Shown: positions 1-10,462, counted from the stretch's first letter. The stretch: 64,000 bases of DNA from Actinocorallia populi (GCF_002995495.1 NZ_PVZV01000010.1:186001-250000), one strand, 5' to 3'. The notes: a model not told the origin generated them from the letters alone. Program-made: numbers and translations.

Positions 1-2
1 GC

Positions 3-617
3 ACCGATCCCGCGGAGCCGCGCCGCTTCGCCGACGCCTCCCCCGACCTGATCTACAGCGCCGACGTGCTGCTGGACGCCTTCCCCGACGCCCAGCTCGT
101 CCAGGTGATCAGGGACGGCCGGGACGCGGTGGCCGGGATGCTCGGCGACGAGCGCGTGATGGCCTGGTTCAAACCCGGCATCCTCGACCTCGACGAGGTG
201 TTCCCCCATCCGTTCCTGGGGCTGGACGACCCGGCCTGGCGGTACCGCTGGCCCGCGGCGGCCCCCGCGATCAAGTGCGCGCTGCGCTGGCGGGGCGCGG
301 TGCGGCTCAGCGCCACGCTGCGCGCCCAGGTCCCCGAGGAGCAGCTGCTGACCCTGCGCTACGAGGACCTGGTGGCCGACCCGCTGGCCGGGGCCCACCG
401 GCTCTCGGACTACCTGCGGGAGCGCGTCTCCGGGGACGCGCTGGCCTTCGCGGCGGGGCCGCACCCGGACGACCCGCGGCCGCTGCCCGCGCTGCCCGGC
501 GAGGAGGCCGGCGACCGGCGGGCGCAGCTCACCGCCCGCCAGACCGCCCAGGTGGAGAAGATCGCCGGCCGGGAGCTGCGCACGCTGGGCTACCTGCCGA
601 ACTCCGAGGAGGACTGA
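3..617 (+). CDS. Sulfotransferase family protein, 3' part only
   Basis: The gene enters from the left edge of the window; about 205 C-terminal residues are present and the N-terminal PAPS-binding loop lies outside. The visible part has the motif VIRDGRDAVAGM and a later LRYEDLVADPLAG, both typical of PAPS-dependent sulfotransferases (the first is the 3'-phosphate-binding region, the second the conserved 'RYEDL' segment). The natural role is transfer of a sulfuryl group from PAPS to an unknown acceptor. The 3' end overlaps a small minus-strand reading frame (590-715). Family assignment is fairly sure; the substrate cannot be inferred. Confidence 0.75.
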   Translation, partial: TDPAEPRRFADASPDLIYSADVLLDAFPDAQLVQVIRDGRDAVAGMLGDERVMAWFKPGILDLDEVFPHPFLGLDDPAWRYRWPAAAPAIKCALRWRGAVRLSATLRAQVPEEQLLTLRYEDLVADPLAGAHRLSDYLRERVSGDALAFAAGPHPDDPRPLPALPGEEAGDRRAQLTARQTAQVEKIAGRELRTLGYLPNSEED

Positions 618-715
618 ACGGCCGGGCGCAGGTCGTCGGCGATCCAGCCGATGGCGACGCCCGCGGCGCCCAGGGCGACGAAGATCGTGGTGTACCGGAC
701 GAGGAACTGACGCAT
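590..715 (-). CDS. Small predicted membrane protein, 41 aa
   Basis: This short frame starts at an ATG at 713-715 and stops with TAG at 590-592. The product begins MRQFLVRYTTIFVALGAAG, a short basic start followed by one hydrophobic segment (about residues 9-25) and an acidic/polar tail, so a single-pass small membrane protein is plausible. A weak GAGTGAGG Shine-Dalgarno sequence precedes the ATG. It overlaps the end of the sulfotransferase gene tail to tail by 28 bases. I do not recognise a family; the call rests on hydrophobic pattern and start context only. Confidence 0.4.
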   Translation of the reverse strand: MRQFLVRYTTIFVALGAAGVAIGWIADDLRPAVQSSSEFGR

Positions 716-871
716 CGCGCCTCACTCAAGAGGAAAAGGATGATGAGGTCGATCAGGGTCGATATTCCCCGACCCCGGTGACCGGGAGGTTGCCGTGGCC
801 GCACCGTCCGGCGAAACCCGGCCCAAGGAGCGGAGCCCGCCGCGGACCGCCCCGCGACCGCGGCGCAGCGC

Positions 872-1312
872 TCAGCGGGACTTCCAGACGAGGGCGCCGC
901 CGGAGCCGGGCAGGCACTCGTAGGGCCGGTACCCGTCGGTGCCGCGCGCCCCCTGGGCGGGACAGGCGCGGCCGGGCTTGACCGTGCCGTCGGGCTGGGA
1001 GCCGGCGTCCAGGACCCAGCGCGCGGAGTCCTCGCCGGTGCGCTTCACGCAGCGCGCCATCCGGCCCGCCATCGTCCGGCCGACCTCGCCCTCGACCGTG
1101 CACCCGGAGCCCACCCGCACGTCCTGGCGCACCGGCGGGTTCACCGTCACCGTGCCGGCCGCCACGGTGACGGTGCGCGTGGGTTCGGCCGCCGTGCCCA
1201 GCGGACCGGTGAAGTCGGGACGTGGCGTTCGCGCGTTCGGGATCGTGGTCCCCTCACCGCAGCCCGCCAGCGCGAGGACCAGGCACAGCACCGCCCCCGT
1301 GGACTTGATCAT
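872..1312 (-). CDS. Putative lipoprotein of unknown function, 146 aa
   Basis: The product starts with a type II signal peptide: basic MIKS, hydrophobic core, then the lipobox LAGC with Cys at about residue 18. The remaining roughly 128 residues are predicted extracytoplasmic, Thr/Pro/Arg-rich near the anchor, with four further Cys that could form two disulfides (around VGSGCTVEGE, ARCVK, RACPA and YECLP). A GGGGGAG sequence lies just upstream of the ATG. No family is recognised. It stands alone upstream of and in the same direction as nothing obvious; the next gene (1359-3257) is also on the minus strand but lies behind it. Confidence 0.7.
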   Translation of the reverse strand: MIKSTGAVLCLVLALAGCGEGTTIPNARTPRPDFTGPLGTAAEPTRTVTVAAGTVTVNPPVRQDVRVGSGCTVEGEVGRTMAGRMARCVKRTGEDSARWVLDAGSQPDGTVKPGRACPAQGARGTDGYRPYECLPGSGGALVWKSR

Positions 1313-1358
1313 CGCTCCCCCGAACGATCGCCCTCAGTGATCAACCAATAGCACTATG

Positions 1359-3257
1359 TCACTTCAGGGCGGTGGGGTCCAGAGCCTCCTGAACGGCGAA
1401 CTGGGTCCGGTAGAGCTCGGCGTACAGGCCGCCGCGGGCCAGCAGCTCCTCGTGCCGGCCCCGGTCGGCGATCCGGCCGTCGGCGACGACCAGGATCTGG
1501 TCGGCCTCCCGGATGGTGGACAGCCGGTGCGCGATCACCAGCGAGGTGCGGCCGGCCAGCGCGGTGCCCAGCGCCCGCTGGACGGCGGCCTCGGACTCGG
1601 AGTCCAGATGGGCGGTCGCCTCGTCCAGCACCACCACGGCGGGGGCCTTGAGCAGCAGCCGGGCCAGCGCCATGCGCTGCTTCTCCCCGCCGGACAGCCG
1701 GTAGCCGCGGTCGCCGACCACGGTGTCCAGGCCCTCGGGCATGGCCTCGACCAGGTCGCGGACCTGGGCCCCCGCCAGCGCCTCCCACAACTCCTCGTCG
1801 GTGGCGCCGGGCCTGGCGTACAGGAGGTTGTTGCGGATGGTGTCGTGGAAGAGGTGGGCGTCCTGGGTGACCACGCCGACCGTGTCGTTCAGCGAGGCCA
1901 GCGTGAGGTCCCGCACGTCGCTGCCGCCGATGCGCACCGCCCCCTCGCTCACGTCGTACAGGCGCGAGACCAGGTGGGTCATGGTGCTCTTGCCCGCGCC
2001 CGAGGGGCCCACCAGCGCCACCAGCTGCCCCGGCTCCGCGGTGAAGCTGACGTCGTGCAGCACCTGCTTGGCGGGGGAGGAGTCGGCGCGGGCGATCGAC
2101 TCCAGGGAGGCCAGCGAGACCTCCTCGGCCGAGGGGTAGCGGAAGACGACGTGGTCGAAGACGACGCCGGGGGCGCCCGCGGTCTTCAGCGGGCGGGCGC
2201 CGGGCCGCTCGGCGACCATCGGCTCGAGGTCGAGCACCTCGAAGACCCGGTCGAAGCTCACCAGCGCGGTCATCACGTCCACCTGCACGTTGGACAGCGC
2301 GGTGAGCGGCCCGTACATGCGGTTCAGCAGCGCCGCCAGCGCCACCAGGGTGCCGATCTGCAGGGAGCCGCCGACCGACAGCACGCCGCCGATCCCGTAG
2401 ACCATGGCGGTGGCCAGCGAGGCGACCAGGGTCAGCGCGGTGAAGAAGACGCGCCCGTACATGGCCGCGACGATGCCGATGTCGCGGACCCTGCCGGCCC
2501 GTCGCGAGAAGCGCTCGGACTCCTCGTCGGGGCGCCCGTAGAGCTTGGCCAGCATCGCGCCGGAGACGTTGAAGCGCTCGGTCATCAGCGAGCCCATCTC
2601 GGCGTCCAGCACCATCTGCTCGCGGCTGATCTTCTGCAGCCTGCGCCCCACCAGCTTGGCCGGGATGATGAACACCGGCAGCAGCAGCAGCGCCACGACG
2701 GTGACCAGCCACGACAGGTAGACCATCGCGGCCAGCACCAGCACGAGGCTGATCACGTTGGACACCACGGACGACAACGTCGTGGTCAGCGCCCGCTGCG
2801 CCCCGATCACGTCGCTGTTCAGGCGGGAGACGAGGGACCCGGTCTGCGCGCGCATGAAGAACGCCACGGGCATGCGCTGCACGTGGTCGAAGACCTGGCT
2901 GCGCAGGTCGTAGATCAGCCCTTCGCCGATCTTCGCCGAGTACCACCGCTGCACCAGCGAGAGCGCGGCGTCCACCACCGCCAGGCCGGCGAGCGCGAGC
3001 GCCAGGCCGATCACCAGCCCCCGGTTCCCCGGGACCACCCCCCGGTCGATGATCGCCTGGATGATCAGAGGTCCCGCCACCACGCTCACCGCGGCCAGGG
3101 AGTTGAGCATCAGGAAGAGCACGAGATCGCGCTTGTAGGGGCGGGCGTACCCCATGATCCGCCGGACCGTGCCGGGTTGGAGCTTCTCGTGCTTGACCGA
3201 CGGGTCCCTGCGGAAGGACGCCATCATCGAGAAACCGTTGTTCCCCGGCATGTTCAT
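1359..3257 (-). CDS. ABC exporter, fused permease and ATPase (MsbA/Bmr-type), 632 aa
   Basis: A half-size exporter with an N-terminal six-helix transmembrane domain (about residues 40-325) and a C-terminal nucleotide-binding domain (about 370-605). Visible motifs are Walker A GPSGAGKST near residue 415, signature LSGGEKQR near 520, Walker B VVVLDEAT near 535 and the H-loop IAHRLSTI. It would work as a homo- or heterodimer exporting lipid, drug or peptide; the substrate is unknown. The ATG at 3257 has an AAAGGAG Shine-Dalgarno 9 bases upstream. No partner half-transporter is adjacent, so a homodimer is the simplest reading. Confidence 0.9.
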   Translation of the reverse strand: MNMPGNNGFSMMASFRRDPSVKHEKLQPGTVRRIMGYARPYKRDLVLFLMLNSLAAVSVVAGPLIIQAIIDRGVVPGNRGLVIGLALALAGLAVVDAALSLVQRWYSAKIGEGLIYDLRSQVFDHVQRMPVAFFMRAQTGSLVSRLNSDVIGAQRALTTTLSSVVSNVISLVLVLAAMVYLSWLVTVVALLLLPVFIIPAKLVGRRLQKISREQMVLDAEMGSLMTERFNVSGAMLAKLYGRPDEESERFSRRAGRVRDIGIVAAMYGRVFFTALTLVASLATAMVYGIGGVLSVGGSLQIGTLVALAALLNRMYGPLTALSNVQVDVMTALVSFDRVFEVLDLEPMVAERPGARPLKTAGAPGVVFDHVVFRYPSAEEVSLASLESIARADSSPAKQVLHDVSFTAEPGQLVALVGPSGAGKSTMTHLVSRLYDVSEGAVRIGGSDVRDLTLASLNDTVGVVTQDAHLFHDTIRNNLLYARPGATDEELWEALAGAQVRDLVEAMPEGLDTVVGDRGYRLSGGEKQRMALARLLLKAPAVVVLDEATAHLDSESEAAVQRALGTALAGRTSLVIAHRLSTIREADQILVVADGRIADRGRHEELLARGGLYAELYRTQFAVQEALDPTALK

Positions 3258-3334
3258 ACGGCTCGACTCCTTTGTCGCTCGGGACCGCCCCGTTGAGGGT
3301 CAAGCGGGGCGGCCAGCCGAATATTCCGTGTCCG

Positions 3335-4105
3335 TCAGCGGGCGCGCAGCAGCCGTCCCACCTGCGCCCGGCGCTCGGCCAGGCACTGCTCGTCCAGGGT
3401 GTTGCCCGGGGCCTGGCGCAGCAGCTCCTTGGTGGCGCGGGCGGCGCCCGCCTCGACCTGCAGCAGCGCGGTGACCAGCTCCTCGACCGCCGCGTCCAGG
3501 CCGCCGGTCGCCACGACCTTCTCGACCAGGCGCAGCTCGTACGCCTCGGCGGCGGGGATGACCCGGGCGGTCAGGCACAGCTCCAGCGCCCTGGGCAGCC
3601 CGACGATGTCCACCAGCGGCTTGGTGCCGGTCAGGTCGGGCACCAGGCCGAGGGCCGGCTCCTTCATGCAGAACCGGGCGTCCTCGGTGGCGATGCGCAG
3701 GTCGCAGGAGAGCGCCAGCTGGAAGGCCGCGCCGATGGCGTGGCCGTGCACCGCCGCGATGGTGGTGAACCGCGGGTCGCGCAGCCAGCGGAAGCCCCGC
3801 TGGTACTCGCCGATGAGCTCGACGAGCTCCTCGGGCCCGGTGCCGGGGGGCACGGCCGGCCCCTCCCCCGGGACGCCCTCGGGCGTGAAGGCGCGCAGGT
3901 CGAGCCCGGCGGAGAAGGACGGCCCGGCGCCCTTGAGCACCACGACGCGCACGCTCTCGGGAAGCTCCTCGCTCAGGTCGGTCAGGCCCTTCCACATCGC
4001 GGGCGACTGCGCGTTGCGCCGCTCGGGACGGTTCAGGGTGATGGTGGCCACCGTGTCCTCGTGGCCGAGGTCGAGCAGCAGGCCCGCCTTCTCCAGATCC
4101 GCCAT
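3335..4105 (-). CDS. Enoyl-CoA hydratase/isomerase (crotonase) family protein, 256 aa
   Basis: Crotonase-fold protein. The N-terminal TITLNRPERRNAQ motif, the oxyanion-hole segment around AGLDLRAF and the HGHAIGAAFQLALSCDLRIA segment are all present; the CDLRIATEDARF stretch is typical of actinobacterial members. It probably hydrates or isomerises an acyl-CoA thioester in the cytoplasm. I chose the internal ATG at 4105 because GGAGGA lies a few bases upstream, whereas the longer upstream frame is Gly/Arg/Pro-rich and has no ribosome site. It is followed by a 190-base gap from the HTH gene. In Streptomyces an enoyl-CoA hydratase, this HTH protein and the ABC-F protein are also neighbours. Confidence 0.85.
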   Translation of the reverse strand: MADLEKAGLLLDLGHEDTVATITLNRPERRNAQSPAMWKGLTDLSEELPESVRVVVLKGAGPSFSAGLDLRAFTPEGVPGEGPAVPPGTGPEELVELIGEYQRGFRWLRDPRFTTIAAVHGHAIGAAFQLALSCDLRIATEDARFCMKEPALGLVPDLTGTKPLVDIVGLPRALELCLTARVIPAAEAYELRLVEKVVATGGLDAAVEELVTALLQVEAGAARATKELLRQAPGNTLDEQCLAERRAQVGRLLRAR

Positions 4106-4295
4106 GTCGCGTCCTCCTCCAGGCCGCCGGCCCCCCTCCGGGGCCGGTCGCACGGGCGCGGGGCGAAGCCTTCGGCCCGCCGCCGCGACCGAGACCGAAT
4201 ATTACTCGGTGGTAGTCGAAGCGACGGGCCCGGACGTCGGACGTGTGGTGCCCGTCCTCGCCGAGGGGGCCGGGGCCCCTCCCGAAGGCCGAGGG

Positions 4296-4508
4296 TCAGG
4301 CCTTCTTGCCTCGGGTCGCCCCGCCGCGCCCGCGCAGGTTCACGCCGGACTCGGTGAGGATGCGGTGGATGAAGCCGTAGGAGCGGCCGGTGGCGGCAGC
4401 CAGGGCGCGGATGCTCTCGCCGGAGTCGTACCTCTTCTTGAGCTCCTGCGCCAGCCTGTCGCGCTCGGCACCGGTCACGCGGGTGCCCTTCTTCAGGGTC
4501 TCTGCCAC
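4296..4508 (-). CDS. Small helix-turn-helix protein, 70 aa
   Basis: A short basic protein with a central helix-turn-helix: the segment SIRALAAATGRSYGFIHRIL (about residues 31-50) looks like a homeodomain/resolvase-type HTH, followed by a basic glycine-rich C-terminus ending RGGATRGKKA. Close relatives are widespread in Streptomyces as an uncharacterised HTH protein. I chose the GTG at 4508 because GGGAGGT lies six bases upstream; an upstream ATG at 4556 has no such site. It precedes the ABC-F gene's end in the same direction. DNA binding is inferred; no target is known. Confidence 0.85.
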   Translation of the reverse strand: MAETLKKGTRVTGAERDRLAQELKKRYDSGESIRALAAATGRSYGFIHRILTESGVNLRGRGGATRGKKA

Positions 4509-4623
4509 GAGTACCTCCCGTAGTGGTGTGGTGACCGCTGCGTTATCTCCTGCCATGATCAGACATCTTCGTCGTCTCGGCTACCCACTACGCCAGAAAA
4601 GATCTGCTTCCTTGCTCGGAAGG

Positions 4624-6222
<1,599 letters not shown>

Positions 6223-6341
6223 AGTGGTGGGTTCTCCCCCGGGGACACGGAAAGCTCCGCTCGACGCCCTTGGCGGAGGCACGGGAGCACCGGCCAGTCT
6301 ACGGGGCCCGGCTTCCCCCTCGCGAACGGATTTCGCCGGGT

Positions 6342-7487
6342 TCAGCGGGACATGCCGCGAATCAGGTCGGAGACGCGCACGATACCCAGGCAGCGGCCGA
6401 TCTCGTCGGTCACCACGAGGTCGTCGTAGACCCGCTCCTCGTCCCGGCCCGCCGCGCGCAGGGCGGCGATCGCCGGGACGCTCCGCGGCACCAGCCGCGG
6501 CTCGTCGGCGAGCCTGGCGGCGGGCTTGCGGGCGTGCAGGGCGTGGCCGTAGGCGCCGGAGAAGGCCAGCAGGAACCGGGCGCGGTCCACGGTGTGGCGG
6601 GGGCGCTGCCGCTCGTCGACCAGCACGATGCTGGACGGGCTCCGCTCGGTGGACAGCACCTCCAGCACCTGGGCGGCGCTGACGTCGTCCGGCATGGTCA
6701 CCGCCGGCAGGACGTACTCCGACACCCGGGGGCCCAGGTCGGCGGACGCGTCGGGCCGCGGCGGGCCGCCGGCCGGGACGAGCGCCTTGACCGGCCGGCC
6801 GGGCCGCCAGTCCGGCGGGGTCAGCAGCGGGCCCTGGGCCAGCCGCACGCCCAGCGAGTGCAGCCGCAGGAGCTGCTCCTCGTTCTCCACCCCGGGTGCC
6901 AGCACGTGGGTGCCGAGCCGCCGGGCGACGGTGACGAGCGCCTCGACCAGGGACGCCTTGCGGCCGCCCGAGGCCGCGTGGCGGGCCAGGTCGGCGTCCA
7001 GGCGCACCAGGTAGGGCGTGCCCTCGACCAGGACGTCCAGCGGCGCGTGGGTGGTGCCCAGGCCGCCGAAGCCCACCAGGTAGCCGGCGTGGCGCAGGTC
7101 GGACACCCCGGCGCTCACCGAGCCGCGCAGGGCCGGGGCGAACCCGCCGGTGATGCACACGATCACCTCCTGCGGGCGCCTCCCGGCCTCGTGCAGCCCC
7201 TGGTGGAGCCGGTTGAGCACGCCCCTGCCGAGGGCGATCGTCTCGGCGCGCACGGTGATCTTCAAGGGGAGGCGGGTGGACTGGCCGGCCAGCGCCCTGG
7301 CCCCCTCCACCGCGCGGCGGACGTCCTCGGCGGCGGGATCGGCCGGGCCGGGGCCGTCCGGTGACGGGCCCACCCTGGTCTCGACGGCGACGACGGAGCC
7401 CGAGCCGAGGTCGACCACGGGCTGAAAGAGCGCGTTCTCGGCGACTCCCACCGGAGGCCGGGTGTCAAGCACTGCCACGGGAGTCAT
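6342..7487 (-). CDS. Degenerate EAL-domain protein with C-terminal CBS region, 381 aa
   Basis: Residues about 15-240 follow the layout of an EAL (cyclic-di-GMP phosphodiesterase) domain, and residues about 255-380 resemble a CBS pair (ending YDDLVVTDEIGRCLGIVRVSDLI). Several catalytic positions are lost: the usual DDFG is VGFGGLG, the metal-binding LEIT(E) segment is VCITGG, and the KLD segment is YLVRLD; the late GVEN and QG motifs remain. It is therefore probably not an active phosphodiesterase and may be a ligand- or protein-binding regulator. The ATG at 7487 sits in an inverted repeat (GCCGCCC at 7491-7497 with GGGCGGC at 7514-7520) that could form a leader hairpin. Confidence 0.75.
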   Translation of the reverse strand: MTPVAVLDTRPPVGVAENALFQPVVDLGSGSVVAVETRVGPSPDGPGPADPAAEDVRRAVEGARALAGQSTRLPLKITVRAETIALGRGVLNRLHQGLHEAGRRPQEVIVCITGGFAPALRGSVSAGVSDLRHAGYLVGFGGLGTTHAPLDVLVEGTPYLVRLDADLARHAASGGRKASLVEALVTVARRLGTHVLAPGVENEEQLLRLHSLGVRLAQGPLLTPPDWRPGRPVKALVPAGGPPRPDASADLGPRVSEYVLPAVTMPDDVSAAQVLEVLSTERSPSSIVLVDERQRPRHTVDRARFLLAFSGAYGHALHARKPAARLADEPRLVPRSVPAIAALRAAGRDEERVYDDLVVTDEIGRCLGIVRVSDLIRGMSR

Positions 7488-7604
7488 GATGCCGCCCCAG
7501 ACCCGGAAAAACAGGGCGGCAAAAGGACGTTCATCAAGAATTCGCCGACTCGGCGCGAACCGCCCGCACGGCGGACGGGCGGGGGCGGATCGCCGCCCCC
7601 GCTC

Positions 7605-7997
7605 TCACATGTCGCTGGTGACGAAGATCGACACCAGGTAGGTGAGCGCCGCCAGCCCGGCCAGCCAGGGCAGCGGGCCCAGCGGCTGCTCGCGCAGCGC
7701 CTGCACCACGATGGCCGCCACCAGGCCGGCCACCAGCACGTCGCCGGTCATCGCGGCCGAGCGCAGGTGGCTGCGCCCGTTGCGGCCCCGCCCGAACGCC
7801 TCGCTGATCACCAGCGCCGACTCGTCCCTGCGGTAGGCCAGCTGCAGCCCGTAGGCCACCAGCACCAGCCCGGCGACGACGCCGGCGGCCATCGCCTCCC
7901 GCGAGTACAGCAGCGCCGCGATCCCGACACCCGCGAGCATCGCGAATCCCGGCACCAGCCACCCTTGACGTCCACGTCGTTCCGGAGCAAGCCACAT
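7605..7997 (-). CDS. Predicted membrane protein, 130 aa
   Basis: Four hydrophobic segments can be seen: about residues 13-30, 35-54, 84-100 and 106-126, with a basic loop between the second and third (RRDESALVISEAFGRGRNGRSHLR). The GGGAGG ribosome site is nine bases from the ATG at 7997; it abuts an earlier in-frame ATG at 8006, so 7997 is preferred. It is divergent from the AIM24 cluster with a 171-base gap. No family is recognised. Confidence 0.7.
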   Translation of the reverse strand: MWLAPERRGRQGWLVPGFAMLAGVGIAALLYSREAMAAGVVAGLVLVAYGLQLAYRRDESALVISEAFGRGRNGRSHLRSAAMTGDVLVAGLVAAIVVQALREQPLGPLPWLAGLAALTYLVSIFVTSDM

Positions 7998-8168
7998 GGT
8001 CCTCATCCTCCCGCAGATCGGCCTCCGATGCGGATCTTTCCCCTCCGCCGCGGCGCCGTGTCGGAAGGCCGGCGCCCCGTCCGCGGCGCGGCGTCCTCCC
8101 CAGGAGTGAGCCCAAGCTCCGTCCACAGGCCGGTGCGGCCCACGCGGTCCAGTGGTTAAGGTGCTGAC

Positions 8169-8813
8169 GTGGCGCAGTTTCGAATGAACGGCCCCCGCAT
8201 GCTGGCGGTCGACCTGATGGGCGAGACGATTCGCGCCCTCAACGGGTCGATGGTCGCCTACGAGGGGCAGATGCAGTTCAAACGCCAGGGCATGACCGGC
8301 GGCGAGGGGCTCATGGGCGCGGTGCGCCGCAGGGTCGCGGGCGAGTCGGTCACCCTGATGGAGATCACCGGCCAGGGCACCGTCTACCTGGCGCACGAGG
8401 CGACCGAGGTCAACCTCGTGCCGCTGCAGGGCGACACCCTGCTGGTGGAGTCCGAGAGCCTGCTGGCCCTGGACGGCCAACTGCGCACCGGCGTGCAGTT
8501 CACCGGGCTGCGCGGCGTGACCACCGGGCAGGGCCTGGCCACCACCAAGGTCGAGGGGCACGGCACCGTCGCGATCCTCTCCGACGGGCCGGCGATCGCC
8601 CTGGAGGTGGTGCAGGGGCAGCCGCTGAGCGTCGACCCGCAGGCCTACGTCGCCCACCGCGGCCAGCTCCAGCAGGACTTCGTCACCGACGTCAACTGGC
8701 GCACGATGCTGGGCCAGGGCTCGGGCGAGAGCTTCCAGCTCAGGTTCAGCGGACACGGTCTGGTCTACATCCAGCCCGCCGAACGCGGCGATGGTCTGGG
8801 GGCGGAGGTCTGA
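8169..8813 (+). CDS. AIM24 family protein (first of three), 214 aa
   Basis: All-beta AIM24/TspB-like fold protein. Diagnostic segments shared with its neighbour are MAYEGQMQF-like start (MVAYEGQMQFKR), RRVAGESVTLMEITGQGTVYLA and SVDPQAYVAHRGQ. The name comes from a yeast mitochondrial protein (Altered Inheritance of Mitochondria 24); bacterial function is unknown. The start is GTG at 8169 with AAGGTG five bases upstream. Its stop overlaps the next gene (TGATG at 8811-8815), so the three genes are translationally coupled. Confidence 0.85.
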   Translation: MAQFRMNGPRMLAVDLMGETIRALNGSMVAYEGQMQFKRQGMTGGEGLMGAVRRRVAGESVTLMEITGQGTVYLAHEATEVNLVPLQGDTLLVESESLLALDGQLRTGVQFTGLRGVTTGQGLATTKVEGHGTVAILSDGPAIALEVVQGQPLSVDPQAYVAHRGQLQQDFVTDVNWRTMLGQGSGESFQLRFSGHGLVYIQPAERGDGLGAEV

Positions 8814-9463
8814 TGCCCGGGTACAGCCCCGTGAACTCCAAGCTGCTCCAGGTGCCGGTCGGGCCGGGGCAGGAGGTCTACAGCAAACGCGGCGCGATGC
8901 TCGCCTACACCGGCGCGGTGCGCTTCGCCCCCACGACGACCGCGGGCGCCGGGATCGGCGGCGCGGTACGCCAGCGGATGGCCGGCGAGAGCACCCCGCT
9001 GATGCACGTCACCGGCCAGGGCAGCGTGATGTTCGGCCACCACGGCCTGCACGTCGAGGTCGTCGACCTGCAGGGCGACACCCTGTACGTCGAGGCCGAC
9101 CGGCTGCTGGTCTACGACGCCTCGCTGCAGAGCGGCACCATGTTCCTGGGCGAGCAGGGCGGCCTGTCGGGGGTGGTCCGCGGCCAGATGACCGGCCAGG
9201 GTCTGTTCACCACCACGCTCACCGGGCACGGCTCCTGCGCGCTGCTCTCGCACGGCGGGGTCGTGCAGCTGCCCGTCCAGCCGGGCCGGGCGGTCTACGT
9301 CGACCCGCAGGCCTACGTCGCCCACCGCGGGCAGATCCAGAACAAGCTGCACACCGCGCTGGGCCTGCGCGACCTCATCGGACGCGGCTCCGGCGAGGGG
9401 TTCCAGCTGGAGCTGACCGGCCAGGGCGTGGTGTACGTCCAGGCCAGCGAGAGGAAATTGTAG
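8813..9463 (+). CDS. AIM24 family protein (second of three), 216 aa
   Basis: Clear paralogue of the preceding gene: it shares AGEST-LMHVTGQGSVMFG, DLQGDTLYVEAD and VDPQAYVAHRGQIQ at equivalent positions. The ATG at 8813 overlaps the preceding stop. The similarity and tandem placement point to local duplication followed by divergence. No signal peptide or membrane helix is visible, so it is probably cytoplasmic or peripheral. Function unknown. Confidence 0.85.
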   Translation: MPGYSPVNSKLLQVPVGPGQEVYSKRGAMLAYTGAVRFAPTTTAGAGIGGAVRQRMAGESTPLMHVTGQGSVMFGHHGLHVEVVDLQGDTLYVEADRLLVYDASLQSGTMFLGEQGGLSGVVRGQMTGQGLFTTTLTGHGSCALLSHGGVVQLPVQPGRAVYVDPQAYVAHRGQIQNKLHTALGLRDLIGRGSGEGFQLELTGQGVVYVQASERKL

Positions 9464-9466
9464 AAG

Positions 9467-10462
9467 ATGGGTTACCCGCCGCAGCCTCCGTACGGCCAGC
9501 CCGGCTACCCGCAGCAGCCCGGTCATCCCCAGCAGGGCGGATACCCCCAGCAGGGCTACCCGCAGCAGCCCGGCTATCCCCCGCAGGGCGGCTACCCCCC
9601 GCAGGGCGGATACCCGCCCCCGCCGGGAGCCCCCGGCGGTTACGGCGCGCCGCCACCGCCCCCGCCGGCGCCGGTGGCCACGTTCAACGCCGCGACGCTG
9701 CCGGACGACGACAACGTCAACCCCTACGCCTTCTCGGTGAACCTCAACGGGCAGTGGTTCATCCAGAAGGGCAAGATGATCGCCTACTACGGGCAGATCA
9801 AGTTCGAGGCGCTGTCGGCCGGGCCGCTGGACGCGCTGGTGGCCGGGCACTTCCACTCCCCGCTGTACGCCCAGGACTGGGTGGTGGCCCAGGGCCAGGG
9901 CAAGCTGCTGCTGGGCGACCGCGGCTTCGACCTGAACTCCTTCGACCTGGAGGACGGCAACCTCACCATCCGGGCGAACAACCTCCTGGCGTTCGACCCC
10001 CGGCTGACGCTGAAGCAGTCGATCATCCCCGGCTTCCTCACGCTGCTGGGCACCGGCAAGTTCATCGCCTCCTCCAACGGCCCCGTGCACTTCGTGGAGC
10101 CGCCGCTGCGCGTCGACCCCCAGTCGCTGCTCGGCTGGGCGGACCTGCCCTCGCCCTGCCACCACTACGACCACTCCTACATGCGGGGCGTGCTGGGCAT
10201 GGCCCGCGGCATGTTCGGCATCGGCGGGACCTCCGGCGAGGAGCACCAGTTCGAGTTCTCCGGCCAGGGCACCGTGCTCATGCAGTCCTCCGAGCAGGTC
10301 AGGGAGAGCCCGGCCATGCTCCGGGAGCTGGAGGCCCAGGTCGGCATGCTCGGCGTGGGCGGCCTGCAGCGGCTCAACCAGGTGATCGGCCAGCGGCTCT
10401 CCGCCGAGCAGGGCGGCGGCCGCTCCTCGGGGCGGTCGGGCCTGATGGACCTGCTGGACTGA
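9467..10462 (+). CDS. AIM24 family protein with Pro/Gln/Gly/Tyr-rich N-terminus (third of three), 331 aa
   Basis: Residues 1-65 are a low-complexity tail built from repeats such as GYPQQP and GYPPQG, ending in a run of prolines; residues about 66-310 are an AIM24 domain, more distant from the two upstream copies. In place of the neighbours' YVAHRG it has SLLGWADLPSP followed by CHHYDHSYMRG. The start at 9467 is three bases after the preceding stop. Tails of this type occur in actinobacterial membrane-associated or self-assembling proteins, which suggests protein-protein contacts; this is inference only. Confidence 0.85.
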   Translation: MGYPPQPPYGQPGYPQQPGHPQQGGYPQQGYPQQPGYPPQGGYPPQGGYPPPPGAPGGYGAPPPPPPAPVATFNAATLPDDDNVNPYAFSVNLNGQWFIQKGKMIAYYGQIKFEALSAGPLDALVAGHFHSPLYAQDWVVAQGQGKLLLGDRGFDLNSFDLEDGNLTIRANNLLAFDPRLTLKQSIIPGFLTLLGTGKFIASSNGPVHFVEPPLRVDPQSLLGWADLPSPCHHYDHSYMRGVLGMARGMFGIGGTSGEEHQFEFSGQGTVLMQSSEQVRESPAMLRELEAQVGMLGVGGLQRLNQVIGQRLSAEQGGGRSSGRSGLMDLLD

